NCBI RefSeq assembly: GCF_003610465.1
Contig: NZ_RAQI01000001.1
Span: 372,001 to 436,000 of the forward strand
Reading direction: 5' to 3'
Source: Xenorhabdus ehlersii
GTDB taxonomy: Bacteria > Pseudomonadota > Gammaproteobacteria > Enterobacterales > Enterobacteriaceae
Length of the DNA: 64,000 nt
This document shows, piece by piece, positions 9,621-22,212 of this stretch (positions within the stretch are counted from its first letter, which is position 1; each line of letters opens with the position of its first letter). A model generated the notes under the pieces. The model searched no databases, had not been told where the DNA came from, and saw only the letters and a program-made list of their open reading frames with translations. Position numbers and translations under genes: made by a program.

Positions 9621-12600
9621 TTATTTAGCAATTTTAGCATGCATTTCTTGTACAGAAATAACCTGCTCAGTAGGATCAGCGCTAAGTGCCATAGTGGTTG
9701 CAAAGCCACCATTCAGAGTTGTGTCATAGTGCACTTTATATTGCAGTGCGCTGCGGCGCAGCAGTTTTGAATCTTCAATTGCTTGGCGACCCGCAGTGGT
9801 ATTAACGATGTAGTCATATTCACCATTTTTGATTCTGTCCTGAATATGCGGGCGTCCTTCATGAACTTTGTTCACCAAACGTGGGTTGATCCCTGCTTCA
9901 CCCAATACAATCGCTGTACCGTGCGTTGCATCCAGTTCAAAGCCATGTTTAAGTAATTTAGCGGCTAAATCAACAACGCGCTCTTTATCACCTTCGCGTA
10001 CAGACAGTAGTGCCCGGCCTTTTTTGCGCATGGTGGAATTACTGCCTAACATTGCTTTTGAAAAGGCTTCGGCAAAGGTCCGGCCAACCCCCATTACTTC
10101 ACCGGTAGAACGCATTTCTGGTCCCAGAATTGGGTCAACGCCTGGGAATTTATTGAATGGCAGTACCACTTCTTTTACGGAGTAGTAAGGTGGAATGATC
10201 TCTTCCATTGTACCTTGCTCAAGCAGAGACTGGCCTGCCATCACACGTGCCGCTATTTTTGCCAGCGGCATACCCGTTGCCTTGGAAACAAATGGGACGG
10301 TACGTGCTGCACGTGGGTTCACTTCAATCAGGTAAACTTCGTTGTCTTTCACCGCAAACTGGACGTTCATCAGGCCGCGGACACGCAGTTCAAAGGCCAG
10401 TTTTTCAACTTGCTGGCGCATAACATCCTGAATTTCTTTGCTCAAGGTATAAGCAGGCAGAGAACAGGCTGAGTCACCGGAGTGAACACCCGCTTGCTCA
10501 ATATGTTCCATAATGCCGCCAATCAGGACACGTTCACCATCACAGATAGCATCCACATCAACTTCAACAGCATCATCAAGGAAGCGATCCAGCAGGACTG
10601 GCGCATCGTTGGATACGCTGACCGCAGTCTGGAAGTAACGGCGCAAGTCTGACTCGTCGTATACAATTTCCATTGCACGCCCACCCAGCACATACGATGG
10701 ACGAACGACCAGCGGATAACCAATCTCATTACCTTTTTCAACCGCCTGCTCGATAGTGGATACTGTGGCATTGGCTGGTTGTTTCAGGCCAAGACGATTA
10801 ACGGCTTGCTGGAAACGTTCACGGTCTTCTGCCCGGTCAATGGCATCAGGGCTGGTGCCAATAATGGGTACACCGGCTGCTTCCAGTTCACGAGCCAGTT
10901 TCAGTGGTGTCTGGCCGCCATACTGGACAATAACGCCTTTTGGCTGTTCAACACGCACGATTTCCAGCACGTCTTCCAGTGTAACAGGTTCAAAATAAAG
11001 ACGATCGGAAGTGTCATAATCGGTAGAAACGGTTTCTGGGTTACAGTTCACCATGATGGTCTCAAAACCATCTTCACGCAGAGCCAGAGCAGCATGTACG
11101 CAGCAATAATCGAACTCAATGCCTTGCCCGATGCGGTTCGGGCCTCCGCCTAATACCATGATTTTCGGTTTGTCGTTGTTCGGGTTGGCTTCACATTCGT
11201 CTTCGTATGTGGAGTACATGTAAGCAGTATCGGTAGCAAATTCTGCCGCACAGGTGTCAACACGCTTATAAACGGGGTATAAGTTGTAGTCATAGCGTAG
11301 CTTACGGATCTCTTTATCAGAGACTCCCACCAGTTTCGCCAGACGCGCATCCGCAAAACCTTTGCGTTTAAGATGGCGCAAGAAATCAAGGGTCAGGCCG
11401 TTAATACCTTGTTCTGCAACTTGTTCTTCCAGACGAATCAACTCTTCAATTTGTACCAAGAACCAGCGGTCGATATTGGTCAGGTTGAAGAGTCCATCAA
11501 CGGACATACCAGCGCGGAAAGCATCAGCGATATACCAAATACGCTCAGCACCTGCATCTTTCAATTCACTACGGATTTTAGTCAGGGATTGTGGATCATC
11601 CAGATTGACTTTAGCATCAAATCCGGTCGCGCCAACTTCCAGACCACGCAGGGCTTTCTGCATGGACTCTTGGAAAGTACGGCCAATTGCCATCACTTCA
11701 CCAACAGATTTCATCTGAGTGGTGAGGCGGTCATTGCTGCCGGCAAATTTCTCAAAGTTGAAGCGAGGAATTTTCGTCACAACATAATCGATGGAAGGTT
11801 CGAAAGACGCAGGGGTGAGTCCGCCCGTGATGTCGTTCATCAATTCATCAAGGGTATAACCGACCGCCAGTTTTGCGGCGATTTTCGCGATTGGGAAACC
11901 TGTTGCCTTGGAAGCCAATGCTGATGAACGAGAGACTCGTGGATTCATTTCAATGACGATCAGGCGGCCATTTTTCGGGTTCACTGCAAACTGAACGTTT
12001 GAACCACCGGTTTCGACACCAATTTCACGCAATACCGCCATCGAAGCGTTACGCATGATTTGGTATTCTTTGTCGGTCAGTGTCTGTGCTGGTGCTACGG
12101 TGATGGAGTCACCAGTATGGATGCCCATTGGATCGAAGTTTTCAATGGAACAGACGATAATGCAGTTATCGTTTTTATCCCGCACCACTTCCATTTCATA
12201 CTCTTTCCAGCCAATCAGGGATTCATCGATCAGCAATTCATTAGTTGGGGAAAGGTCTAAGCCGCGTTCGCAGATTTCTTCGAACTCTTCACGGTTGTAA
12301 GCGATACCGCCCCCGCTTCCACCCATGGTAAAAGAGGGGCGGATAATGCAAGGGAAACCCACTTCTTCAGCTACCGCCAGCGCTTCTTCCATCGTGTGGG
12401 CAATGCCAGAACGAGCGGTGTCTAAGCCAATTTTCTTCATCGCCTTGTCAAAACGCTGGCGATCTTCTGCTTTATCGATGGCATCAGCGGTCGCCCCAAT
12501 CATGGTGACGCTAAATTCTTTCAGTACGCCCTGACGCTCCAGTTCCAATGCACAGTTTAGTGCCGTTTGCCCACCCATTGTTGGCAGGATGGCATCCGGG

Positions 12601-12845
12601 CGCTCTTTTTCAATGATTTTGCGTACTACTTCCCACTGGATCGGCTCGATATAAGTTGCATCAGCCATTTCAGGATCGGTCATTATTGTTGCTGGGTTCG
12701 AGTTTACCAGAATGACGCGATAACCTTCTTCTCTCAGCGCCTTACAAGCCTGTGCGCCGGAGTAGTCAAATTCACAAGCCTGGCCGATAACAATGGGGCC
12801 AGCACCTAAGATCAGGATACTTTTAATATCAGTACGTTTTGCCAT
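9621..12845 (-). CDS. carB: Carbamoyl-phosphate synthase large subunit
   Basis: Large subunit of carbamoyl-phosphate synthetase, which uses bicarbonate, ammonia from CarA and two ATP to make carbamoyl phosphate for arginine and pyrimidines. It is 1074 residues (E. coli 1073) with the duplicated halves, each a preATP-grasp plus ATP-grasp: [20 protein letters not shown] at the start and [17 protein letters not shown] at about 560. The C-terminal allosteric domain (from about 935) is complete. It begins 16 bases after the carA stop with a GGAGAAG ribosome site. No frame disruption. Confidence 0.98.
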   Translation of the reverse strand: MAKRTDIKSILILGAGPIVIGQACEFDYSGAQACKALREEGYRVILVNSNPATIMTDPEMADATYIEPIQWEVVRKIIEKERPDAILPTMGGQTALNCALELERQGVLKEFSVTMIGATADAIDKAEDRQRFDKAMKKIGLDTARSGIAHTMEEALAVAEEVGFPCIIRPSFTMGGSGGGIAYNREEFEEICERGLDLSPTNELLIDESLIGWKEYEMEVVRDKNDNCIIVCSIENFDPMGIHTGDSITVAPAQTLTDKEYQIMRNASMAVLREIGVETGGSNVQFAVNPKNGRLIVIEMNPRVSRSSALASKATGFPIAKIAAKLAVGYTLDELMNDITGGLTPASFEPSIDYVVTKIPRFNFEKFAGSNDRLTTQMKSVGEVMAIGRTFQESMQKALRGLEVGATGFDAKVNLDDPQSLTKIRSELKDAGAERIWYIADAFRAGMSVDGLFNLTNIDRWFLVQIEELIRLEEQVAEQGINGLTLDFLRHLKRKGFADARLAKLVGVSDKEIRKLRYDYNLYPVYKRVDTCAAEFATDTAYMYSTYEDECEANPNNDKPKIMVLGGGPNRIGQGIEFDYCCVHAALALREDGFETIMVNCNPETVSTDYDTSDRLYFEPVTLEDVLEIVRVEQPKGVIVQYGGQTPLKLARELEAAGVPIIGTSPDAIDRAEDRERFQQAVNRLGLKQPANATVSTIEQAVEKGNEIGYPLVVRPSYVLGGRAMEIVYDESDLRRYFQTAVSVSNDAPVLLDRFLDDAVEVDVDAICDGERVLIGGIMEHIEQAGVHSGDSACSLPAYTLSKEIQDVMRQQVEKLAFELRVRGLMNVQFAVKDNEVYLIEVNPRAARTVPFVSKATGMPLAKIAARVMAGQSLLEQGTMEEIIPPYYSVKEVVLPFNKFPGVDPILGPEMRSTGEVMGVGRTFAEAFSKAMLGSNSTMRKKGRALLSVREGDKERVVDLAAKLLKHGFELDATHGTAIVLGEAGINPRLVNKVHEGRPHIQDRIKNGEYDYIVNTTAGRQAIEDSKLLRRSALQYKVHYDTTLNGGFATTMALSADPTEQVISVQEMHAKIAK

Positions 12846-12861
12846 TTTTTTCTTCTCCTGA

Positions 12862-14022
12862 TTATTTGGTGTTCTGAACGTTTGTCAGGCGATATTGCTC
12901 AATTAACTCGATAAAATGATCGAACAGTGAAGCGGCTTCATGTGGGCCTGGGCTAGCTTCTGGGTGCCCCTGAAAACTGAATGCTGGCTTGTCAGTACGA
13001 TGAATGCCTTGCAATGTGCCATCAAAAAGTGACTTATGTGTTACACGCAGATTGGCTGGCAGTGAACTTTCATCAACAGCAAAACCGTGGTTCTGTGCCG
13101 TGATCATGACAACATTGCGATCCAGATCTTTGACCGGATGGTTGCCACCATGATGACCAAACTTCATTTTCACCGTTTTTGCGCCGCTGGCCAGTGCCAG
13201 CAACTGGTGCCCTAAACAGATGCCAAATACAGGGATTTCGGTATTCAGGAAGGTTTTGATTGCTTCGATAGCATAGTCGCATGGCTCTGGATCACCAGGT
13301 CCATTGGACAGGAAAATGCCATCCGGTGCCATTTTCAGTACTTCGTCGGCGGGAGTTTTTGCCGGTACAACTGTAACGCGGCAGCCGCGATCGACCAGCA
13401 TACGCAGGATATTGCGCTTCACCCCAAAATCATAGGCCACAATATGGTAAGGCAATTCTTGCTCTTTGCGAGCTTCGGGTAGCCCATCCGCTAATGTCCA
13501 GCTTCCTTGTACCCATTGGTAAGATTGTGCTGTCGTGACTTCTTTTGCCAAATCCATGCCTTTCAGGCCAGGAAATGCTTTTGCTTTTTCCAGTGCAATC
13601 TGAGCATCTGCATCATTACCTGCAATGATACAGCCGTTCTGTGCCCCTTTTTCTCTTAATAGTCGGGTCAGTTTGCGTGTATCGATATCCGCGATGGCGA
13701 CGATATTATGACGTTTCAGGTAATCAGACAGGTTTTCTTCGCTGCGGAAGTTACTGGTCACTAAGGGTAAATCACGAATAACTAAGCCTTGGGCTTGAAT
13801 GGCGGGGGATTCTTCATCAGCGGCATTGATGCCGACATTACCAATATGGGGATAAGTAAGAGTAACAATTTGGCGGGAATAGGAAGGGTCGGTAAGTATT
13901 TCTTGATATCCGGTCATTGAGGTATTGAAGACCACTTCTCCAACAGCCACACCTTCTGCACCAATGGCGCGACCGTGAAATTGGGTTCCATCTTCCAGAA
14001 CCAATATAGCTGACTTAATCAA
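12862..14022 (-). CDS. carA: Carbamoyl-phosphate synthase small subunit (TTG start)
   Basis: Glutamine amidotransferase subunit that supplies ammonia to CarB. It has an N-terminal CarA-specific domain ([20 protein letters not shown] region, here [17 protein letters not shown]) and a C-terminal class I GATase domain with the nucleophile Cys in [10 protein letters not shown] start it at the TTG at 14022, giving (M)[16 protein letters not shown] as in E. coli and 386 residues. A strong GGAGGG site precedes this TTG. The in-frame ATG at 14058 lies inside an ArgR operator and has no ribosome site. It forms an operon with carB. Confidence 0.96.
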   Translation of the reverse strand: MIKSAILVLEDGTQFHGRAIGAEGVAVGEVVFNTSMTGYQEILTDPSYSRQIVTLTYPHIGNVGINAADEESPAIQAQGLVIRDLPLVTSNFRSEENLSDYLKRHNIVAIADIDTRKLTRLLREKGAQNGCIIAGNDADAQIALEKAKAFPGLKGMDLAKEVTTAQSYQWVQGSWTLADGLPEARKEQELPYHIVAYDFGVKRNILRMLVDRGCRVTVVPAKTPADEVLKMAPDGIFLSNGPGDPEPCDYAIEAIKTFLNTEIPVFGICLGHQLLALASGAKTVKMKFGHHGGNHPVKDLDRNVVMITAQNHGFAVDESSLPANLRVTHKSLFDGTLQGIHRTDKPAFSFQGHPEASPGPHEAASLFDHFIELIEQYRLTNVQNTK

Positions 14023-14035
14023 AACGCCCTCCAAA

Positions 14036-14074
14036 AATGAATAATCAGTCGCATCCAATGCATATTAATTCAGA
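14036..14074 (-). promoter_or_regulatory. Tandem ArgR boxes upstream of carAB
   Basis: Two 18-base sites on the minus strand separated by three bases, the usual ARG-box arrangement. The upstream one (14057-14074) is TCTGAATTAATATGCATT, one mismatch from the consensus TNTGAATWWWWATTCANW. The downstream one (14036-14053) is TGCGACTGATTATTCATT, with three mismatches. They should mediate arginine repression of the promoter nearest carA. The match was made by eye. Confidence 0.82.
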
Positions 14075-14400
14075 ATTAGTCCTTAAAATCAATGCCAATC
14101 ATGATTTTTGTCAAAATTTTGGCAAATTGCGCGCATTCTAATGATGAGAAGGGGGGTTGTCTACAAAAAATGGCATTTTTATTGGCTTTTTTACAACTCC
14201 CGGTTTGAGTTTGAATAAATATAGCTGAAAAGTATAAGGAAAGGGTGAGCAGATAAACGATTATGGTGGGAGAAAACTTAAGAACAGAAAAAATATGTGG
14301 TTTTTTTCGTGTTTATGAGAAAAAGACCACAAAAAGACTAAATATTATTACATAAATAGTCATTAATTGGGGTATTTTATCATAGATTGTCTATATATCA
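14075..14400. other. carA-dapB intergenic region
   Basis: About 330 bases, AT-rich, with no gene. It should carry the carAB promoter(s); in E. coli a distal pyrimidine-controlled promoter and a proximal arginine-controlled one. Apart from the ArgR boxes I cannot place -35/-10 elements with confidence. Confidence 0.5.
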
Positions 14401-14437
14401 TTTTTACGCAATTATTTTTTAAATAATTGCGTAAAAA
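14401..14437 (-). terminator. Long AT-rich hairpin after dapB
   Basis: A perfect 17-base inverted repeat (TTTTTACGCAATTATTT and its complement, three-base loop) starts about 25 bases after the dapB stop codon. Transcribed from either strand it gives a stem flanked by A and U runs, so it can act as a bidirectional terminator although the stem has little GC. Confidence 0.65.
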
Positions 14438-14460
14438 CATAATGTTATAATATTTTAAAA

Positions 14461-15598
<1,138 letters not shown>

Positions 15599-15669
15599 AA
15601 ACTCGGTTTTTGTTGGAAATCGTATCAGAATAAATTGCTTATACGTTCCAACCTAAAAAAACCGAGTTT
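15599..15669. repeat. 71-base imperfect palindrome, probable ispH terminator
   Basis: The outer arms AAACTCGGTTTTTGTTGGAA and TTCCAACC-TA-AAAAAACCGAGTTT pair over almost their whole length around a loop of about 29 bases. It begins about 15 bases after the ispH stop. The outer CTCGGTTTTT portion read on the minus strand resembles a terminator with a T-tract, but the overall size and symmetry look like a small mobile palindromic element. Confidence 0.55.
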
Positions 15670-15683
15670 AAATAAAATTGAAG

Positions 15684-16637
15684 CTAATTAACTTCTTTCA
15701 CTTCAACCCGTAACTCTTTTGGTACTTCAAAAACAATATTTTCTTCTCGGCCATGCAGCTCGTTAAGCGTTTCTGCACCGAAAGTTTTCAAACGTTCAAT
15801 CACCTGTTGTACCAAAATATCAGGCGCAGATGCACCTGCCGTGACACCCACTGCATCCACACCTGTGATCCATTCTTCCTGGATATCCTTAGCTGAATCA
15901 ATCAAATAGGCAGGCTTGCCTACGCGTTGTGCAAGTTCGGCCAAGCGATTTGAGTTTGATGAGTTTTTAGAACCAACCACTAGAACCACATCAGCCCCTA
16001 ATGCCAAATCACGTACCGCTTCCTGACGGTTAGTTGTGGCATAGCAGATATCATCTTTGCGTGGGCCGACAATATTGGGGAACCTTGCATTAAGCGCATC
16101 AATCACTTCTGAGGTGTCATCAACAGAAAGTGTTGTTTGGGTCATAAAGCAGAGGTTATTTTCATCCTTAACTTGCAGTTTCCACACGTCTTCCGGTGAT
16201 TCCACCAGATACATGCCACCATTAGGGTTATTGTATTGCCCCATGGTGCCTTCTACTTCGGGATGACCGGCATGTCCGATTAAAATTGCCTCTTTGCCTT
16301 TGCGACTCGCCCTTGCCACTTCCATATGGACTTTGGTAACCAGCGGGCAGGTAGCATCAAACAGCATGGTTAAATTACGGGAGCGGGCTTCTGCACGAAT
16401 GGCCTGGGAAACACCATGGGCAGAGAAGATCAAAATGGCGCCATCAGGCACTTCTGAAATTTCTTCAATGAAAATGGCGCCGAGTTTCCTGAGGTTGTCA
16501 ACCACATAACGGTTGTGTACCACTTCATGGCGAACATAGATGGGGGCACCGTACAATTCCAGTGCACGCTCCACGATGCTGATAGCACGATCAACACCGG
16601 CACAGAAACCACGAGGGTTAGCCAGCAATATTTGCAT
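15684..16637 (-). CDS. ispH: 4-hydroxy-3-methylbut-2-enyl diphosphate reductase
   Basis: Last enzyme of the MEP isoprenoid pathway, a [4Fe-4S] protein making IPP and DMAPP from HMBPP. It is 317 residues from the ATG at 16637 ([18 protein letters not shown]), matching the family. The three cluster cysteines are visible: RGFCAG (Cys12), FDATCPLV and [12 protein letters not shown]. The frame is open for 44 more codons upstream, but those overlap fkpB and are out of family. The start overlaps the fkpB end by 20 bases, so the two are probably translationally coupled. Confidence 0.97.
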   Translation of the reverse strand: MQILLANPRGFCAGVDRAISIVERALELYGAPIYVRHEVVHNRYVVDNLRKLGAIFIEEISEVPDGAILIFSAHGVSQAIRAEARSRNLTMLFDATCPLVTKVHMEVARASRKGKEAILIGHAGHPEVEGTMGQYNNPNGGMYLVESPEDVWKLQVKDENNLCFMTQTTLSVDDTSEVIDALNARFPNIVGPRKDDICYATTNRQEAVRDLALGADVVLVVGSKNSSNSNRLAELAQRVGKPAYLIDSAKDIQEEWITGVDAVGVTAGASAPDILVQQVIERLKTFGAETLNELHGREENIVFEVPKELRVEVKEVN

Positions 16638-17097
16638 GGGTTTCCTCCAACTGAGGGTCAATTTCCAGCACTTCAATTTCAAAAGTGATGTTTTGTTCAG
16701 CCAGTGGATGGTTAAAATCAACAGTAATGGAACCTTCAGCCACTTCTTTGACAAACCCCGGCATTTCACTGCCGTTTATGGCTGTAAATAACATGATGGT
16801 TCCCACTTCTGGGATACCGGCATCGGAAAAATCACGAGGAGTGAAGTATTGGACTAAATCAGGATTGTGTTTGCCAAAAATGGTTTCCCCAGCCAGCGTA
16901 AATTGATGCTTATCACCAACTTTCAACCCAAGAAGCTGCTCTTCCAGTGGGGCAGAGAGGCTACCATCACCGAGGCGGAATAATGCGGGTTTATCTTGAC
17001 TATAAGTCGAGTCTGCCGTAGAGCCATCATCCAGCTTTAATGTGAAATGTAATAAAACTGCACTGTGCGCTTGCACCTGCATTGACATGTTGCTCAA
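16618..17097 (-). CDS. fkpB: FKBP-type peptidyl-prolyl isomerase
   Basis: SlpA/FkpB-type cis-trans proline isomerase of 159 residues with an inserted chaperone flap. Motifs are [18 protein letters not shown] at the start, [17 protein letters not shown] and the C-terminal [22 protein letters not shown]. It lies between lspA and ispH as in the E. coli ileS-lspA-fkpB-ispH operon. The exact start (17097 or the second ATG four codons in) is uncertain. Confidence 0.94.
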   Translation of the reverse strand: MSNMSMQVQAHSAVLLHFTLKLDDGSTADSTYSQDKPALFRLGDGSLSAPLEEQLLGLKVGDKHQFTLAGETIFGKHNPDLVQYFTPRDFSDAGIPEVGTIMLFTAINGSEMPGFVKEVAEGSITVDFNHPLAEQNITFEIEVLEIDPQLEETHANIAG

Positions 17098-17151
17098 GCC
17101 TTTTACTTAAAAATGATTGCAAGTATACCGCTATTGGGTATAGACGAAGTT

Positions 17152-17182
17152 ACCAGCCCCAGTTAACCATGCTGGGGCTGGT
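17152..17182 (-). other. Strong hairpin between lspA and fkpB
   Basis: An 11-base perfect stem (ACCAGCCCCAG / CTGGGGCTGGT) lies about 20 bases after the lspA stop within the operon. No T-run follows on the minus strand, so it may attenuate transcription or protect the upstream mRNA. Confidence 0.6.
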
Positions 17183-17203
17183 TTATTATCATTCTTTCAA
17201 TGA

Positions 17204-17716
17204 CTAAGTTTTCGAGACTGCTTGCTTGTCCTTGTTATCAGGGCTGATAAAGCTCTCTATGATAATGAGAGCAGCACCGATACAAATTGCAGAATCGGCA
17301 ATATTAAAGGTAGGCCAGTGCCATTCTCCGACATAAAAGTCGATAAAATCGACAACAAAGCCATGCACCAGCCTATCGAACAAATTTCCCAAAGCCCCAC
17401 CAATCACTAAGGCGTAGGCAATATTGCTCAGTTTTTGCTTGGCATTGGAACGATACATCATTACCAGCAGAACAACCGTGATGGCAACTGCCACCAATGC
17501 AAAGAACCAACGCTGCCAGCCACCCTTATCGGCCAGAAAACTAAAGGCTGCCCCTAAATTCTGGGCGTAAGTCAGATTGAAATAAGGTATCAATGGAATG
17601 GATTCGTACAGCGTGAAATGCTGCAACACTAAGTACTTGCTTCCCAAATCCAGGATGAATACCACAACAACCAGCCAAAGCCAGCGAAGTCCGGTGGAAC
17701 AAATGGGCTTACTCAT
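17204..17716 (-). CDS. lspA: Lipoprotein signal peptidase
   Basis: Inner-membrane aspartyl protease (signal peptidase II) that removes the signal peptide of lipidated prolipoproteins. It is 170 residues with four membrane segments. The catalytic Asp regions are [14 protein letters not shown] and [10 protein letters not shown]. The start codon overlaps the last base of the ileS stop, indicating tight coupling, as in the E. coli order. Confidence 0.97.
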   Translation of the reverse strand: MSKPICSTGLRWLWLVVVVFILDLGSKYLVLQHFTLYESIPLIPYFNLTYAQNLGAAFSFLADKGGWQRWFFALVAVAITVVLLVMMYRSNAKQKLSNIAYALVIGGALGNLFDRLVHGFVVDFIDFYVGEWHWPTFNIADSAICIGAALIIIESFISPDNKDKQAVSKT

Positions 17717-20529
17717 CAGGCAAATTTACGCTCTTCACCGTTACCGGCAACGTTAGTCACACAGCGGCCGCAAAGTTCTGCATGTTCCGCCACCAGACCC
17801 ACGTTTTTAGCATAGTGCCAGCAACGTGGACATTTTTCTCCGTCTGCTTTGCGCAAAGCCACTTTAAGACCTGCCATTTCACTTTGTTGTGCATTCTCAC
17901 TGGCGGCTGCATAAGCAGCAACTTCAACCTGAGAGGTCAGCAGGACAAAGCGCAGTTCATCAGACAGTTTGTCGAGTTTTTCTGCCAGTGCTTCATCTGC
18001 ATAGAGTGTGACAGCCGCTTCCAGTGAACTGCGGATATGCTTATCATTACGAGCCTGTTCCAGAACTTTGTTCACTTCGCTACGTACTGCCAGCAGGTCA
18101 GCCCAGAAAGTATCGTTCATATCTTCGCCATCTGCCAGACCAAACAGCCCGTCATACCACTCTTCGGTAAAGACGTATTGAACACGTTTACCTGGCAATT
18201 CATGCCAAATTTCATCAGCAGTAAACGACAGAATCGGCATCATCCAGCGAACCAGGGCTTCTGCGATATGGAACAAGGCAGTCTGGCAGCTACGACGGGC
18301 AAGGCCGTCACTTTTCGCGGTATACTGGCGATCTTTGATGATATCCAGATAGAACGAACCCATTTCCACGGAACAGAATTGCATCAAGCGTTGAACCACA
18401 GAGTGGAAATCATACTCTTCATAGTATTTAAGGATATCTGCCTGTGCGGCCTGAGCGCGGCCTACAGCCCAGCGATCCAGAACAACCATATCTTCTGCTT
18501 TTACCATGTGCTCTTCTGGGTTGAAACCATTCAGATTTGCCAGCAGGAAGCGGGCGGTGTTGCGGATACGGCGGTAAGCATCAGCAGAACGTTTCAAGAT
18601 CTCGTCAGAAACAGCGATTTCGCCAGTATAATCAGTGGCTGCCACCCATAAACGCAGGATATCTGCGCCCAGTTTGTTCATCACATCTTGCGGGCTGATG
18701 GTATTGCCGATGGATTTGGACATTTTACGCCCTTGTTCATCAACGGTGAAACCATGAGTCAGAACCTGGCGGTAAGGGGCTTTGCCTTTGATCGCAGTGG
18801 ACAGCATCAATGAAGACATGAACCAGCCACGGTGCTGGTCAGAACCTTCCAGATACAGATCGGCTGAATTGCCGTTGAATTCTGGACGGGCATCCACAAC
18901 CGAAGAATGGGTACTTCCTGAATCAAACCAAACATCCAGCGTATCTGGCGCTTTGGTGTAATCTGCGGCCTCATCACCCAGCAGGTCTGCTGCGTCCAGA
19001 TCCCACCATGCCTGAATGCCATCGACTTCAACGCGTTTAGCGACTTCTTCGATCAATTCAACGGTACGAGGATGTGGCTCTTGTGTCTCTTTATGAATGA
19101 ACAGAGACATGGGTACGCCCCATGTACGCTGGCGAGAAATACACCAGTCTGGACGGTTTTCTACCATTGATTCGATACGCGCTTGTCCCCAACCAGGTAT
19201 CCACTGAACATCTTTGATCTCTTTTAGGGATTGTGCACGTAAACCATTTTTGTCCATGCTAATGAACCATTGTGGTGTTGCACGGAAGATGATGGGTTTT
19301 TTGTGGCGCCAGCAGCACGGGTAGCTGTGTTGGATTTTTTCCAGATTCAGCAATGTGCCTTTCTCTTTCAGCAATTCAACAATGATGTCGTTGGCTTTAA
19401 AGACAAATTGTCCATCCAGTGAAGGATAAGTGCCAGAGAGATAGCAGCCATTAGGGCCAACCGGGTTAGCGATTTCAAGGCCATATTTTAAGCTGATAGA
19501 GTAATCGTCTGGACCGTGACCACCAGCAGTATGTACTGCACCTGTACCGGCTTCAAGCGTTACGTGATCACCGAGGATGGCGGGAACATCGTAGCCCATG
19601 AATGGATGGTTGAAGCGCAACAGTTCCAGAGCTGCGCCCGTGCAATCGCCTAAAACTTCCCATGCAGTGATACCTGCGCGCTGCATAACGCTTTCGACAA
19701 GTTCAGCCGCCAGAATGATGCATTCATCATTGATTTTGACCAATTGGTAGGTAATTTCCGCACCCAAGGCAATTGCACGGTTTGCTGGCAATGTCCACGG
19801 GGTGGTGGTCCAGATGATTAAAGAAACAGGCAGCCCTTGTGGTTGTACATCAAATTTGGCGTACACGGCATCGGCATCAACGGCCGCGAAGCGCACGTCG
19901 ATGGAAGGGGAGGTTTTATCGTAGTATTCCACTTCCGCTTCGGCGAGGGAGGAACCACAGTCAGTACACCAGTGAACAGGTTTTACACCTTTCAGCAAGT
20001 GCCCATTTTTGATAATACGGCCTAGTGCACGAATGATGTCGGCTTCGGTTTTGAAGTCCATGGTCAGGTAAGGTTTATCCCAATCGCCCAAGACACCCAG
20101 ACGTTTGAAGTCCGCTTTTTGTGCTTCGACCTGAGTCATGGCATATTTACGGCACTCAGCACGGAATTCAGCGGCGGAAAATTTTTCCCCTGGCTTGCCG
20201 ATAATCTGCTCAACCTTGAGCTCAATAGGCAAACCGTGGCAGTCCCAACCCGGAATATAAGGTGAGTCGAAGCCTGACAGCCCCTTGGACTTAATAACAA
20301 TATCTTTGAGAATTTTATTAACTGAGTGACCAATATGAATATCGCCGTTTGCATAAGGAGGGCCATCATGCAAAATAAACGTTTTCTTGCCAGATTTTGC
20401 TTTTCTAATTGCCTGATACAAACCTTCTTTGTACCAACGTTTCAACATATCTGGTTCGCGCTTAGCTAAATCCCCGCGCATAGGGAACCCTGTTTCCGGT
20501 AAATTCAGGGTGTCTTTATAGTCACTCAT
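17716..20529 (-). CDS. ileS: Isoleucine--tRNA ligase
   Basis: Charges tRNA-Ile. It is 937 residues, the same size class as E. coli (938). Class I motifs: HIGH in [12 protein letters not shown] (about residue 64) and KMSKS in [10 protein letters not shown] (about 605). The editing domain includes [14 protein letters not shown]. The C-terminal zinc finger CPRCWHYA...CGRC is complete. It starts 26 bases after the ribF stop and overlaps lspA by one base. Confidence 0.98.
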   Translation of the reverse strand: MSDYKDTLNLPETGFPMRGDLAKREPDMLKRWYKEGLYQAIRKAKSGKKTFILHDGPPYANGDIHIGHSVNKILKDIVIKSKGLSGFDSPYIPGWDCHGLPIELKVEQIIGKPGEKFSAAEFRAECRKYAMTQVEAQKADFKRLGVLGDWDKPYLTMDFKTEADIIRALGRIIKNGHLLKGVKPVHWCTDCGSSLAEAEVEYYDKTSPSIDVRFAAVDADAVYAKFDVQPQGLPVSLIIWTTTPWTLPANRAIALGAEITYQLVKINDECIILAAELVESVMQRAGITAWEVLGDCTGAALELLRFNHPFMGYDVPAILGDHVTLEAGTGAVHTAGGHGPDDYSISLKYGLEIANPVGPNGCYLSGTYPSLDGQFVFKANDIIVELLKEKGTLLNLEKIQHSYPCCWRHKKPIIFRATPQWFISMDKNGLRAQSLKEIKDVQWIPGWGQARIESMVENRPDWCISRQRTWGVPMSLFIHKETQEPHPRTVELIEEVAKRVEVDGIQAWWDLDAADLLGDEAADYTKAPDTLDVWFDSGSTHSSVVDARPEFNGNSADLYLEGSDQHRGWFMSSLMLSTAIKGKAPYRQVLTHGFTVDEQGRKMSKSIGNTISPQDVMNKLGADILRLWVAATDYTGEIAVSDEILKRSADAYRRIRNTARFLLANLNGFNPEEHMVKAEDMVVLDRWAVGRAQAAQADILKYYEEYDFHSVVQRLMQFCSVEMGSFYLDIIKDRQYTAKSDGLARRSCQTALFHIAEALVRWMMPILSFTADEIWHELPGKRVQYVFTEEWYDGLFGLADGEDMNDTFWADLLAVRSEVNKVLEQARNDKHIRSSLEAAVTLYADEALAEKLDKLSDELRFVLLTSQVEVAAYAAASENAQQSEMAGLKVALRKADGEKCPRCWHYAKNVGLVAEHAELCGRCVTNVAGNGEERKFA

Positions 20530-20555
20530 TATAGATTCTCAGTTCCAATTTTCCG

Positions 20556-21500
20556 CTAGATACATGACTTGGCTCGCTGCAAGAGATAGTCTCTCGCAGC
20601 AACCACATCATTTGCGATTTGCTGTTTAAGCGCATCAAGCGAAGCAAATCGCTGCTCATTACGCAATTTTTTACGTAATACCACATCGATATGATGCCCA
20701 TACAGATCCATTTGGGTATCAATCAAATGCACTTCAAGTTGCTGGCCAAGGCCTGCAACTGTGGGGCGATTGCCTATGTTTGCAACACCCGGTAGGGGGT
20801 TATCGCCCAGTCCGTGGACTTCAACAGCATAAACGCCCTTAACAGGCGCAACGAGACGTTTCAACGGTAAGTTGGCTGTGGGAAAACCGATGGTGCGCCC
20901 CAATTGCTTACCGTGAACAACTCTGCCACTTATACTGTAAGGATGCCCCAATAATATTTCGGCCAAAGCCAAGTCATCACTTTGCAGTGCCTGACGAATG
21001 GCTGTACTGCTGATCCTAAGACCGCTATCACAAAAACTGTCTGTGCTGGCGACATCAAAACTGTATTGTTTACCTGCTTGTTGTAAGTAGTGGAAATCTC
21101 CGCGGCGATTTTTGCCAAAACGGAAATCGTCTCCTATTGCCAGAAACTTAACACCCAGTTTTTCAACGAGCAACTGTGAAACAAAGGCTTCAGGTGAGTT
21201 GGCTGCAAAATGTTTGTCAAATTTCACACATAACAGATAATCAACGCCATTTTGGGCTAGATATTTTATTTTATCTCTCAGCCTTGTCAGGCGAGCTGGC
21301 GCTTTATCTGCCACAAAAACTTCCAGAGGCTGCGGTTCGAAAATCATGACCATCGTCGGTAACCCGAGACGCAGCCCTTCTTGCTTCAAGTGTTTTAATA
21401 AAGCCTGATGCCCGCGATGGACACCATCAAAATTACCAATCGTCAGCACGCAACCATGGTGACGCGCCCGGATATTGTGTATACCGCGAATTAGCTCCAT
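20556..21500 (-). CDS. ribF: Bifunctional riboflavin kinase / FAD synthetase
   Basis: Makes FMN and then FAD from riboflavin. It is 314 residues: N-terminal nucleotidyltransferase with IGNFDGVHRGHQALL (about 22-36) and GDDFRFGKNRRGD, and C-terminal riboflavin kinase with GKQLGRTIGFPTANL. First gene of the ribF-ileS-lspA-fkpB-ispH operon. Confidence 0.97.
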   Translation of the reverse strand: MELIRGIHNIRARHHGCVLTIGNFDGVHRGHQALLKHLKQEGLRLGLPTMVMIFEPQPLEVFVADKAPARLTRLRDKIKYLAQNGVDYLLCVKFDKHFAANSPEAFVSQLLVEKLGVKFLAIGDDFRFGKNRRGDFHYLQQAGKQYSFDVASTDSFCDSGLRISSTAIRQALQSDDLALAEILLGHPYSISGRVVHGKQLGRTIGFPTANLPLKRLVAPVKGVYAVEVHGLGDNPLPGVANIGNRPTVAGLGQQLEVHLIDTQMDLYGHHIDVVLRKKLRNEQRFASLDALKQQIANDVVAARDYLLQRAKSCI

Positions 21501-21848
21501 AGCTGGCTCAATACCGTGGAAATTGCCGGATTATACCTTGTACAAAGCTCAAGGTTAACCCACGATCACAAAGGGTTTTAATTAATAACCTGATTCATAC
21601 AATAAAAATAGGCTAGATGCCCGAAAAATATTTAATTTATCGCATTTCTCTGTGATTCATTCAGTTTTTTATTGCGAAAGACTGTATTCCCTCTGAGTAA
21701 GCTGATAAAATCCCGCCCCATCACAACGTAACCAGCGTCGCTGTACAACGACGCTTATTTGCACAAATCCATTGACAAAAGAAGGCTGAACAGGCATATT
21801 CCTCGGCCTTTGAATTGTCCTCGATAGAATATATTTGGGAGTTGGACC
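21501..21848. promoter_or_regulatory. Divergent ribF/rpsT promoter region, with rpsT promoter
   Basis: A near-consensus sigma-70 promoter for rpsT is visible on the plus strand: TTGACA at 21772-21777, 17-base spacer, CATATT at 21795-21800. The S20 leader then runs about 40 bases to the TTG start. A small inverted repeat AGCGTCG / CGACGCT lies at about 21734-21755. The ribF promoter on the other strand is not obvious. Confidence 0.72.
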
Positions 21849-22109
21849 TTGGCTAATATCAAATCAGCTAAGAAACGCGCCGTACAGTCTGAGAAACGCC
21901 GTCAGCACAATGCGAGCCGTCGTTCTATGGTGCGCACTTTTATCAAGAAAGTCTACGCGGCTATCGCTGCTGGCGACAAAGAAGCTGCACAGAAAGCATT
22001 CAATGACATGCAACCAATTGTTGATCGTCACGCCTGCAAAGGTCTGATCCACAAAAACAAAGCAGCACGTCATAAATCTGCTCTGGCAGCACAAATCAAA
22101 GCAATGTAA
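21849..22109 (+). CDS. rpsT: 30S ribosomal protein S20 (TTG start)
   Basis: Primary 16S rRNA-binding protein of the small subunit, 86 residues, rich in Lys and Arg ([20 protein letters not shown]). The start codon is TTG, as in E. coli, where weak initiation at UUG is part of S20 autogenous control; a GGAG site lies upstream. A strong terminator follows. Confidence 0.98.
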   Translation: MANIKSAKKRAVQSEKRRQHNASRRSMVRTFIKKVYAAIAAGDKEAAQKAFNDMQPIVDRHACKGLIHKNKAARHKSALAAQIKAM

Positions 22110-22130
22110 TCATTCGTTTTGATGATGCTA

Positions 22131-22157
22131 AAAAAACCGGCTTTAAGCCGGTTTTTT
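22131..22157. terminator. Bidirectional terminator of rpsT
   Basis: A 13-base perfect stem (AAAAAACCGGCTT and its complement) with a one-base loop lies 21 bases after the rpsT stop, with a T-run on each strand. It also serves the convergent nhaR gene. Confidence 0.93.
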
Positions 22158-22212
22158 TGTATCTGCTGGTTTTAACGTGTTAGTTTTAATCTGCTGTTTT
22201 TAAATAAAAACT

